Assembly: GCF_003386165.1 (NCBI RefSeq)
Contig: NZ_QRDV01000005.1
Coordinates: 124,001-188,000 of the forward strand
Length of the DNA stretch: 64,000 nucleotides
Reading direction: 5' to 3'
DNA from: Winogradskyella eximia
Lineage (GTDB): Bacteria; Bacteroidota; Bacteroidia; Flavobacteriales; Flavobacteriaceae
In this document: one piece after another, positions 17,684-25,514 of the stretch
Position numbering within the stretch: position 1 is the stretch's first letter
How the letters are laid out: each line of letters opens with the position of its first letter
Translations under genes and position numbers: made by a program
Notes under the pieces: model-generated
Databases searched by the model: none
What the model was told of the DNA's origin: nothing
Seen by the model: only the letters and a program-made list of their open reading frames with translations

Positions 17684-18274
17684 TTATGTATTCAAATTGG
17701 TATTTGGTGATTTTGATTTATTAGGACGTAACTTTTTATAGAGCTTATAAATGATGTAAAAAATAAATAGGACTACGATAATAGCCAATATTGGTATAAA
17801 TATAGATATTATAGACATCACTATAGACGTCCCTGTTTCTATGGTAGAAACGATAGGATTACCAAAACCAGCTGTTGAAACCGTAGAACCTAATCTGGTT
17901 GCACTAGCAGAGCTTTTTACAGCTGCAGCAGTTCCTCCGCCTGCAATAATAGCGAGAGCCCAAGTAATTACAGGGCTTAAATCTGCAACAGTAGACACCA
18001 TAACGGCAGTACCTGCAATGGTTGCTAGTGGAATAGCAATTGCATCTAACGCATTATCAATTACCGGAATATAATAAGCCACAATTTCTACAACCGTTGC
18101 AATACCAAGAGTAATTACTGCTGTTGTACTGCCAATCCATAACCATGATTCATTGAGTTCCCAAATATTAAAATAAGCTGCTAAGCTTAACGCGAATAAC
18201 GGTAAAAAGACTCTAAAACCTACAGAAGCTGAAAGTCCGATGCCTAAAAATATGCTTAGTATTGTTTCTGTCAT
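17684..18274 (-). CDS. DUF4126 membrane protein
   Basis: A 196-residue membrane protein with about six helices. ILSIFLGIGLSASVGFRVFLPLFALSLAA at the start and the glycine/alanine-rich centre (IIAGGGTAAAVKSSASATRLGSTV) match DUF4126. It ends in a short basic tail. Function is unknown. It lies 7 bases after the helicase gene on the same strand and may share its transcript. Confidence 0.85.
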   Translation of the reverse strand: MTETILSIFLGIGLSASVGFRVFLPLFALSLAAYFNIWELNESWLWIGSTTAVITLGIATVVEIVAYYIPVIDNALDAIAIPLATIAGTAVMVSTVADLSPVITWALAIIAGGGTAAAVKSSASATRLGSTVSTAGFGNPIVSTIETGTSIVMSIISIFIPILAIIVVLFIFYIIYKLYKKLRPNKSKSPNTNLNT

Positions 18275-18281
18275 AACTTAA

Positions 18282-19721
18282 TTAGTTTGAATCTTTCTCT
18301 ACAAACATGTCGTCCTTAAAGCCAATTAGATAAAGCTTTTCTTTAGCTCTCGTAATTGCTGTATATAGCCAACGGATATAATCTCTATCCATACCATTTG
18401 GTAAATAAGGCTGCTCTACAAATATGGTATTCCATTGTCCACCTTGAGATTTATGACAAGTAATAGCATAAGAAAACTTTACTTGTAAGGCATTAAAAAA
18501 CTTATTGTTTTTTACCCCTAAAAAGCGTTTGTATTTTGTTTCATTTTCATAATCCTTAGAAACTTCTTGATATAATCGATTAGATTCTTCGTAGCTTAAT
18601 GAAGCACTCTCTACATCAATAGTGTCTAAAAGTAATACCGTTTCAAATGGTTTCATATTAGGATAATCTACCATTCTTAACTTAACTTCTGCAAATCTAA
18701 AACCGTACAGTTCTTTAATACTAAAAATCTCTAACACCTCAATAATATCTCCATTAGCAATAAAACCAGCTTCGGTATTAGGTTTTAGCCAGAAATAATT
18801 ATTCTTAACAACCATTAAATAGTCACCAGAAGACAATTCGGTTTCATTAAATAAAATACGTTGTCTTATTTGCTGATTGTATGCATTTGCACGTTTGTTA
18901 CTTCTAACTATAATTGCCGTTTCTTCATAACCATCTGCACTATATGCATCATTTATGGCATCCATAATTTCGTAGCCATCAATTAACCTCACACTATCCG
19001 TAAAACCATTTAAATCGAATTTAAAACTTTCATAAAAATTAGATTCTAAAACAGCTCTTAATTCTGTAGCATTACTAAGAATCCCAGAATCTTGTCCTTG
19101 CCTAACCACTTCATCTAACTCAATACCAATAACATCTTTATTATAGTTTAGGCTCAGTTTATTTTCGTCTAAAGCAGGACTCAAATCAGATTTAACAGGT
19201 GGTAGCTGCGCCTTATCTCCTATTAATAATAACTTACATTCATGACCAGAATAGACATAACTCATTAAATCATCTAGTAGCGAGCTACTATCAAAAGACT
19301 TTGTATCTGAAGGCGTATCTGGTATCATAGATGCTTCATCTACAATAAAAATAGTGTTGCGATGCTTATTAGGTTGCATTACAAAATTAATACCGCCTCC
19401 TTTATCCTTTTTAGGGAAATATATTTTTTTATGAATGGTAAATGCTTCTTTCTTAGAATAATTTGAAATTACCTTTGCTGCCCTTCCTGTAGGAGCTAAT
19501 AAAATTGCACTTTTTTTTGCTTGCCATAAATTTGAAACAATTGTACCAATTATACTCGTTTTACCAGTTCCTGCATATCCTTTTAATAAGTAAATTGAAT
19601 TTTTATTATTATCAAAAATAAATTGCGATAATTGCATTAACACCATATCCTGCTTAGAAGTTGGTGTAAATGGAAACTTAGATTTTAAGAGCGAATAGAA
19701 TGCAGATGCATTAGATATCAT
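18282..19721 (-). CDS. RecD/Pif1-like ATP-dependent DNA helicase
   Basis: A 479-residue superfamily 1 helicase. The Walker A motif LLKGYAGTGKTSIIG lies near residues 43-57, the Walker B region is FIVDEASMIPD, LLLIGDKAQLPPV follows (motif III), and the UvrD-like C-terminal motif is YAITCHKSQGGQW...WLYTAITRAKEKLYLIGF. This domain order is that of the short RecD2-type helicases found alone in Bacteroidota. A role in replication or recombination repair is inferred. DUF4126 follows it closely. Confidence 0.9.
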   Translation of the reverse strand: MISNASAFYSLLKSKFPFTPTSKQDMVLMQLSQFIFDNNKNSIYLLKGYAGTGKTSIIGTIVSNLWQAKKSAILLAPTGRAAKVISNYSKKEAFTIHKKIYFPKKDKGGGINFVMQPNKHRNTIFIVDEASMIPDTPSDTKSFDSSSLLDDLMSYVYSGHECKLLLIGDKAQLPPVKSDLSPALDENKLSLNYNKDVIGIELDEVVRQGQDSGILSNATELRAVLESNFYESFKFDLNGFTDSVRLIDGYEIMDAINDAYSADGYEETAIIVRSNKRANAYNQQIRQRILFNETELSSGDYLMVVKNNYFWLKPNTEAGFIANGDIIEVLEIFSIKELYGFRFAEVKLRMVDYPNMKPFETVLLLDTIDVESASLSYEESNRLYQEVSKDYENETKYKRFLGVKNNKFFNALQVKFSYAITCHKSQGGQWNTIFVEQPYLPNGMDRDYIRWLYTAITRAKEKLYLIGFKDDMFVEKDSN

Positions 19722-19840
19722 ATATAAATTAAATATCTAGCAAGATAGCAATATTCTCTATTTTTAGGGTGTATAAATTATTAACTTAGATATTTTTAAT
19801 ATTTTTAATTTAGATAGTTTTAACCAACAAAAAAAAATTG

Positions 19841-19848
19841 TAGATTTG
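19841..19848 (+). promoter_or_regulatory. Promoter -7 element for the 19877 gene
   Basis: TAGATTTG matches TAnnTTTG, 28 bases before the ATG. TTTT at 19818-19821 sits at a plausible -33 distance but is not the full TTTG. Confidence 0.45.
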
Positions 19849-19876
19849 CGATAGACCTTAATTAATAAATAAACAC

Positions 19877-20602
19877 ATGAAAGTAATTATAGCAATTGTA
19901 GTTATTGTAGCTTTAACCATAGGAATTGTTTGGGCTATCGATAAATTTGTTCCAAAGAAAATAAAACCAGTAATCAACATAGTACTTTGGGGATTGATTA
20001 TTTTCTTAGGTTACATTACTTTTATGTCTGTCTACAAAGAGATACAATTCAATCAAATTAAAGATAAACGTTATCGTGTAGTTATCGATCGTCTTATTGA
20101 TATTAGAGATTCTCAGTTAGCTTACAAAGATGTGAACGGAACTTATGCTGATAATTTTGATAAATTAATAAAATTTGTTGAAACAGGAAAAGTGCCAATT
20201 ACACAAAGACGTGATACTTTAGTATTAGATGAAGTAAAAACAAAAGCTTTTGGTGGTGTAGAAACTATGAAAACTATTACTTTAATAGATACTTTAAGTT
20301 ATTATTCTGTAAAAGATTCTCTTTTTAAAGGTAGCGATCGTTACAAAACAATGATGAATGTTGGCATTGGAAAACCAGATGCTAAATTCACACTTAAAGC
20401 AGGTAAATTAGATGACTTCGCCGTATTTGAAGCTAGTGTTGATAAAGCTATAGTTTTAGATGGCCAAGAGCAATATTTAATTGAAAAAGAAAAACAAGCA
20501 TTCTCTGTAGCAGGTGTTAAAGGAGAAACTGTAAAAATAGGCTCAATGGAAGAAGTTAATACCAGTGGAAATTGGGGTAAAGATCTTTCAAATAAACAGT
20601 AA
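19877..20602 (+). CDS. Conserved membrane-anchored protein of unknown function
   Basis: A 241-residue protein with two N-terminal membrane helices (about 2-22 and 33-52) and a long soluble domain of about 185 residues. That domain contains RLIDIRDSQLAYKDVNGTYADNFDKLIKFVE, reminiscent of the pilin-like or periplasmic domains that start with a helix and a YxxxNGxYA motif. It is the first gene of an operon with the DUF3822 gene (2 bases later) and rsmD. No enzymatic motif is visible. Confidence 0.75.
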   Translation: MKVIIAIVVIVALTIGIVWAIDKFVPKKIKPVINIVLWGLIIFLGYITFMSVYKEIQFNQIKDKRYRVVIDRLIDIRDSQLAYKDVNGTYADNFDKLIKFVETGKVPITQRRDTLVLDEVKTKAFGGVETMKTITLIDTLSYYSVKDSLFKGSDRYKTMMNVGIGKPDAKFTLKAGKLDDFAVFEASVDKAIVLDGQEQYLIEKEKQAFSVAGVKGETVKIGSMEEVNTSGNWGKDLSNKQ

Positions 20603-20604
20603 TT

Positions 20605-21411
20605 TTGAGTAAAACCGATATTAAAGAATTGTCCATTCAAATTAATTTGAATGGACTTTCTTTTTGTATTTTAAATAGAACTACTAAAACCGTTGAGTTT
20701 TTAAAGACTAATGCTTTTGAGCACAAGTTGAATCCTGAGGAAATTCTCAATCATATAAAAGCAGAGTTAAGTAGTAATACGGTGTTCTCTGAAGACTTTA
20801 ATGAAGTTTTAGTGATTCATCAAAATGAGTTAGCGACTCTTGTCCCAGAGGAACTTTATGATGCAAATCATAAAGTTGATTATTTAAAATTTAATTCGAA
20901 AATATTAAAGAACGATTTTATAACAGAAGATAAAATCTCTGTGAATAAGACTATTAATGTATACGTACCTTACGTAAACATTAACAATTATATTTTTGAA
21001 ACCTTTGGTGAATTTGTTTACAAACACTCGTCAAGTATCCTTATTGAGTCCGTTTTAAACAACCCTGAACCTTCAGAAGAACCTATCGTCTATATTAACG
21101 TTAATAAAAACACCTTAGAAATATTAGTAGTAAAAGACAATAAGCTACAACTATTTAATGTTTTTGAGTTTTATAGTAAAGAAGATTTTATCTATTATGT
21201 CTTATTTGTTTTTGAACAATTAAAACTCGATGTAGAAACTACTTTTGTACAATTAAGCGGAAATATAGTTATTGGTGATGAGCTATTTGTTATGCTTTAT
21301 ATCTATATTAGGCATGTAAGATTTGTAGAAAAAGCTTACGATTTTAAAATAGCTGCAGAAACAGACAGGCGCTATTCTCACCAACATTTTTTAATATTAA
21401 ACTCCTTTTAA
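20605..21411 (+). CDS. DUF3822 family protein
   Basis: A 268-residue protein beginning at a TTG codon 2 bases after the upstream stop (TTGAGTAAAACC). Residues such as ELSIQINLNGLSFCILN at the start and FYSKEDFIYYVLFVFEQLKL near 190 are typical of DUF3822, which has a split actin/ASKHA-like appearance. Function is unknown. In Flavobacteriia this gene is usually followed by rsmD, as here, with a 1-base gap. Confidence 0.88.
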   Translation: MSKTDIKELSIQINLNGLSFCILNRTTKTVEFLKTNAFEHKLNPEEILNHIKAELSSNTVFSEDFNEVLVIHQNELATLVPEELYDANHKVDYLKFNSKILKNDFITEDKISVNKTINVYVPYVNINNYIFETFGEFVYKHSSSILIESVLNNPEPSEEPIVYINVNKNTLEILVVKDNKLQLFNVFEFYSKEDFIYYVLFVFEQLKLDVETTFVQLSGNIVIGDELFVMLYIYIRHVRFVEKAYDFKIAAETDRRYSHQHFLILNSF

Positions 21412-21412
21412 T

Positions 21413-21949
21413 ATGCGTATAATATCTGGACTGTATAAAGGCCGACGAATTACAGCTCCAAAAAAACTTCCTGTAAGACCAACTACAGATATGGCAAAGG
21501 AAGCGCTTTTTAATATCATAAATAATCAGTATTATTTTGATGATATTTCTGTTTTAGATTTATTTTCTGGAACAGGTAATATTAGTTACGAGTTTGCCTC
21601 AAGAGGCACTGAACATATTACAGCTGTAGATGAAAATTATGGCTGCATTAAATTTATTAATGAAACAGCTGATGCCTTTGATATGGATATTAGTACCATT
21701 AAAAGTGATGTTTTTAAGTTTCTTGAAAAATCAAAACAAAAGCACAGTATTATTTTTGCCGATCCACCTTACAATTTTGAATTAGCTGCTTTTTCTAAAA
21801 TTCCGGAATTAGTTTTTAAAAATGAATTACTTGAAGAAGAAGGTATACTCATTGTTGAACACTCTAAACACACCGATTTAAGTCAATTAGAACATTACTC
21901 ACATTCTAAAAGTTATGGTGGTAATATGTTTAGTTTTTTCTCAAAGTAA
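21413..21949 (+). CDS. rsmD: 16S rRNA (guanine-966-N2)-methyltransferase RsmD
   Basis: A 178-residue SAM-dependent methyltransferase. MRIISGLYKGRRITAPK and RPTTDMAKEALFNI are standard RsmD motifs, VLDLFSGTGNISYEFASRG binds SAM, and IFADPPYNF is the catalytic (D/N)PPY motif. It methylates G966 of 16S rRNA during 30S assembly. It closes the operon with DUF3822. Confidence 0.93.
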   Translation: MRIISGLYKGRRITAPKKLPVRPTTDMAKEALFNIINNQYYFDDISVLDLFSGTGNISYEFASRGTEHITAVDENYGCIKFINETADAFDMDISTIKSDVFKFLEKSKQKHSIIFADPPYNFELAAFSKIPELVFKNELLEEEGILIVEHSKHTDLSQLEHYSHSKSYGGNMFSFFSK

Positions 21950-22128
21950 CTCACTATCAGATTTGTAGGCTAATTCCCAATCAAATAAATTTACTAACTT
22001 AGTAGTCCTAAGTAACTTTCTTTTAATTATTACCTTCCTACTGGTTTTAATAGCTCCACCCATTTATTGTTTTGCCTCAAAATTGATTTGTAACTATTAA
22101 TCAATTATATAATTTAAAAACAGCTATT

Positions 22129-22653
22129 ATGAAAATCTCAAAAAAGGTTATTATTCTGTCATTTCTATTGCTTGGTATCAGTTTTATTACCAACGCACAA
22201 GAAAGTAAAGTGACTATTGAATTTAAAAATGCTGAAACAGCGGTAAAACTCATTAGAACTTACACTGAAGCATTACAAAAAGGAGACGCGAACACTATGA
22301 ATGCACAACTTCATGAAAAAGCCATGATATATGGCTTAGGCGGAGGTTTAGATTCTTTAAACGTACAACAACATAAAGAATACTACACTAACAGCACAAA
22401 CCAATTTAAACACTCTATAAGTAAGGATTTATATTTACCCGTAAAAGTTGATAACAACTGGAATGAAGGCGAATGGATATTATCTTGGGGAACAAACACA
22501 ATTACTAACAAAAAGACAGGAAAAGAAGTTGTAATCCCTTACCATACAGCTTCTTTGATACAAGATAATAAAATTATATATATACGCTACTACTACGATA
22601 TGCTCAACATATTAACAACACAAGGTTATACTATTACACCACCAAAAAAATAA
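22129..22653 (+). CDS. Secreted SnoaL/NTF2-like protein
   Basis: A 174-residue protein with a Sec signal peptide (MKISKKVIILSFLLLGISFITNAQES, cleavage after NAQ) and a single NTF2-like domain (VKLIRTYTEALQKGDANTMNAQLHEKAMIYGLGGG...). Such exported SnoaL domains are common in Bacteroidota and have no agreed function. The gene is monocistronic, ended by the hairpin at 22679-22699. Confidence 0.78.
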   Translation: MKISKKVIILSFLLLGISFITNAQESKVTIEFKNAETAVKLIRTYTEALQKGDANTMNAQLHEKAMIYGLGGGLDSLNVQQHKEYYTNSTNQFKHSISKDLYLPVKVDNNWNEGEWILSWGTNTITNKKTGKEVVIPYHTASLIQDNKIIYIRYYYDMLNILTTQGYTITPPKK

Positions 22654-22676
22654 CTATAATTTTTATATAAGCACAA

Positions 22677-22705
22677 AAACCATCTATTTCTAGATGGTTT
22701 TTTTA
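22677..22705. terminator. Bidirectional terminator
   Basis: AACCATCTA, a TTTC loop and TAGATGGTT, followed by a T-run on both strands. It serves the SnoaL-like gene on the plus strand and RNase P RNA on the minus strand. Confidence 0.8.
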
Positions 22706-22708
22706 TGC

Positions 22709-23017
22709 TTAAGTAAATCTATAAGCCGAATTCTGTACTCTAATAAAAGAGCCCTTATCATTTATCTACGTTTACTGTTGCCAGCAAACTTTAGCTGCCT
22801 ACCCTCTAACAATCGCGCGTGTACGCTCAAACGTTAGTATACATGACATTGCACCACATAGAGTTTACCTGGTTTCACTACAGCATTACCTGTACATACT
22901 TTCTGTTGCACTTTTCCTAGCCTTACGACTGGTGGCTGTTAACCACTATGATTGCACTATGGTGTTCGGACTTTCCTACCCTAAATAAATTTAGAATCGA
23001 TAAGGCGATCTACTTAT
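22709..23017 (-). ncRNA. rnpB: RNase P RNA
   Basis: On the minus strand the sequence contains AGGAAAGTCCGAACACC near the 5' end and GAATTCGGCTTATAGATT near the 3' end, both hallmark conserved regions of bacterial RNase P RNA. The two ends form a helix P1: TAAGTAGATC (5') with GATTTACTTA (3'), ten pairs including one G-U. It is the catalytic RNA that matures tRNA 5' ends. A TAnnTTTG element lies 4-5 bases before the predicted 5' end, and a terminator follows immediately. Length is about 309 nt, compact but plausible; the exact ends are estimates. Confidence 0.93.
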
Positions 23018-23020
23018 TGG

Positions 23021-23028
23021 CAAAGTTA
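23021..23028 (-). promoter_or_regulatory. rnpB -7 promoter element
   Basis: The minus strand reads TAACTTTG, matching TAnnTTTG. Its end lies about 5 bases before the 5' end of RNase P RNA predicted from helix P1, a good transcription-start distance. No clear -33 TTTG was found. Confidence 0.55.
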
Positions 23029-23069
23029 AAATATTAGAGCGAAGAGTTGGAGTAAATATTATAAAAGAA

Positions 23070-24464
23070 TTAATCCATTTTCTTCAATTCGGTTCTTGGC
23101 ACTCTATACAGAAGCACAATTCCTGCTATAAAAAAGACAACTAAAAATAAAATAGCATTTCGCATGCTACCCGTTAATTGATCTATAGTCGCAAAAATCA
23201 CCATACCAATTACAATACCTATTTTCTCAGCGACATCATAAAAACTAAAATATGAGGTGGTGTCTTCGGTTTCTGGTAAAAATTTTGAGTATGTTGATCT
23301 TGCCAAAGATTGAACACCACCCATTACTAAACCTACAAAACTTGCTGCAAGATAAAATTGCTCTGGTGTTTTCATAAAATAGGCGTAAAAACAAAGTGCC
23401 ATCCAAAAGAAATTAATAACAATTAGTGTTTTTATATTTCCGAATTTAGAAGACGCTCGAGATGTTAAATAAGCACCTAAAATTGCTACTAATTGTATAA
23501 TTAATATACTAAAAATAAGCCCAAAAGTTTTAGCTTCAGAATCTCCCCAAGCAATTTCTTCTTCACCAAAATAAACGGCGACCAACATAATGGTTTGTAC
23601 TGCCATACTAAATACAAAAAAGGCGACTAAGTAACGTTTTAAGCGTAAGTTTTGCTTTAATTGAATCCACACTTGCTTCAATTCTCTTAAACCATTAAAG
23701 ACAACATCTTTAGTTACTTTGTGGCCTTTAGAAACACCTGCAGGCAGTATATAAAAAGTATATTGACTAAACAGTGCCCACCATAAACCTACAGTGATAA
23801 ACGAAATTCTCATGGCTTCAAACGAAGCACTATTTTTAGCATCTTGTAAAGCAGTAGCAATTTCCGTTTCAGTTCCCGTCTCTGCAATTGTTTTTGAAAT
23901 ACTAATATCAAAACCAAATAATTCTGGTTTCATTACCATTGCTAGGTTTACTATTAAAAGTATAACACTACCAAAATAACCCATACTAAAACCTTTAGCA
24001 CTAATACGATCTTGTTGTTCTGGATAAGCAATATCTGGTAAATAAGAATTGTAAAACACTAAACTTCCCCAATACCCTATTAATCCCATAAAATAAAACA
24101 GAAGACTTAAATGAATACTCTCTAAACTAAACCAATACAATCCAATACAACCAGCACTACCAACGTAGCAAAAGAATTTCATAAAATTCTTTTTGTTTCC
24201 AACATAATCCGCAATACCAGAAAGAATAGGTGACGTAAAAGCCACCACCAAAAACGTAAATGCAGTCACATACGTTATTAACGCCGTACTCTTAAAAACC
24301 ATTCCAAAAGCAGGAACCGTTTTTTCTACTTGAGATACAAATAATGCAGAATAAAATATAGGAAATATAGACGATGCAATAGTTAAAGTATAAACAGAAT
24401 TTGCCCAATCGTAAAATGCCCAGGCATTAAGAAGTTTTTCACTTCCTTTTTTTAATTTATTCAT
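23070..24464 (-). CDS. MFS transporter, UMF1/Atg22-like family
   Basis: A 464-residue protein with about 12 membrane helices. LLNAWAFYDWANSVYTLTIASSIFPIFYS near residues 11-39 is the diagnostic motif of the UMF1 family, related to fungal vacuolar Atg22, and GGVQSLARSTYSKFLPE near 385 is the second conserved segment. Probably an amino-acid or small-solute exporter of the inner membrane; the substrate is unknown. It is transcribed alone, between RNase P RNA and the M48 gene, on the same strand as both. Confidence 0.9.
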   Translation of the reverse strand: MNKLKKGSEKLLNAWAFYDWANSVYTLTIASSIFPIFYSALFVSQVEKTVPAFGMVFKSTALITYVTAFTFLVVAFTSPILSGIADYVGNKKNFMKFFCYVGSAGCIGLYWFSLESIHLSLLFYFMGLIGYWGSLVFYNSYLPDIAYPEQQDRISAKGFSMGYFGSVILLIVNLAMVMKPELFGFDISISKTIAETGTETEIATALQDAKNSASFEAMRISFITVGLWWALFSQYTFYILPAGVSKGHKVTKDVVFNGLRELKQVWIQLKQNLRLKRYLVAFFVFSMAVQTIMLVAVYFGEEEIAWGDSEAKTFGLIFSILIIQLVAILGAYLTSRASSKFGNIKTLIVINFFWMALCFYAYFMKTPEQFYLAASFVGLVMGGVQSLARSTYSKFLPETEDTTSYFSFYDVAEKIGIVIGMVIFATIDQLTGSMRNAILFLVVFFIAGIVLLYRVPRTELKKMD

Positions 24465-24511
24465 AAATAGTCATTGATTAACTGATGTTATGGTTTTGAA
24501 TTCCATAAAAA

Positions 24512-24534
24512 AAGCTGCTCAAATTGAGCAGCTT
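24512..24534 (-). terminator. Terminator after the M48 peptidase gene
   Basis: AAGCTGCTCAA pairs with TTGAGCAGCTT and is followed by T7 on the minus strand, about 30 bases downstream of the M48 stop codon. Confidence 0.85.
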
Positions 24535-24565
24535 CTAAAGTAATCAAATATTTATTAATTCAATA

Positions 24566-25393
24566 TTAATTTATAGGTCTAAAGCTTGTGATACCAAATT
24601 TCTTAGCTTCTGCTTTTGCTTTTGGTGCTAAAGCTTTTAAATTTTGAATTCTAGAATCATTACTAGGGTGTGTGCTTAAAAATTCTGGTGGTGCTTCTCC
24701 TCCACTATTTGCTTTCATACGTTCCCACAGCACAGATGCTTCATCTGGATTGTAACCTGCAATTGACATTAAATACAACCCTATTTTATCTGCTTCAGTT
24801 TCGTGCGCTCTACTAAATGGCAGCATTCCTGCAACGTTAGAAACTACTCCGTAAGACTGATTAAAAATACCTAAAGCTTGTTGATCATTTGACAAAGCTA
24901 CATTACCTGCAACAGCCAAACCCTGTTGTAAGTAAGCTGCACTCATACGTTGCTGTCCGTGATTTGCTAAAGCATGTGCTACTTCATGTCCCATAATAGC
25001 AGCAACACCTGTTTCGTTAGCTGCAATTGGCAAAATACCGGTATAGAAAGCAATTTTTCCACCTGGCATACACCAAGCGTTTACTTGCTCTGATTCTATT
25101 AATTTATATTCCCATTTATAATCTTCTAAATAACTTTGATGACCATTTGCTGTTAACCAACGTTCTGCTGCAACTGCAATACGCTGCCCAACTCGTGTAA
25201 TCATTTCGGCATCTGATGTCCCTGTTACTACTTTATTTTCAGATAATACTTGGTTATACTGTGCAAACGCAGATGGAAATAACTGGTCGTTACCTACAAA
25301 TGCCATAGTCTTTTTACCTGTAAAAGGATTTGTTGCACATGAAAACATCACTGCAGCAACAACAAAACTTAATATTATTTTATTTAATTTCAT
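24566..25393 (-). CDS. M48-family metallopeptidase lipoprotein
   Basis: A 275-residue predicted lipoprotein: MKLNKIILSFVVAAVMFSC places the lipidated cysteine at residue 19. Zinc ligands are His136 and His140 with catalytic Glu137 in GHEVAH, and HETEADKIG supplies the third ligand. This size and layout match the periplasmic LoiP/YcaL-type M48 proteases that act in outer-membrane protein quality control. A TAATTTTG element lies about 60 bases upstream (25454-25461), without a well-spaced -33. It ends in a strong terminator. Confidence 0.9.
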   Translation of the reverse strand: MKLNKIILSFVVAAVMFSCATNPFTGKKTMAFVGNDQLFPSAFAQYNQVLSENKVVTGTSDAEMITRVGQRIAVAAERWLTANGHQSYLEDYKWEYKLIESEQVNAWCMPGGKIAFYTGILPIAANETGVAAIMGHEVAHALANHGQQRMSAAYLQQGLAVAGNVALSNDQQALGIFNQSYGVVSNVAGMLPFSRAHETEADKIGLYLMSIAGYNPDEASVLWERMKANSGGEAPPEFLSTHPSNDSRIQNLKALAPKAKAEAKKFGITSFRPIN

Positions 25394-25514
25394 AGCTAAT
25401 TGTTTTATTATAATTACTAAAATACGAAAAAATCATTCGGTAATTATGAGACACAAAATTAGTCATTTGGTCACCAAAAATTAAAAAACCTTCAAACATT
25501 TAATCTATATCATA

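Noticed and set aside
17841..18074. Open frame opposite DUF4126
   Set aside because: It is a shadow of the alanine- and glycine-rich helices of the DUF4126 gene.
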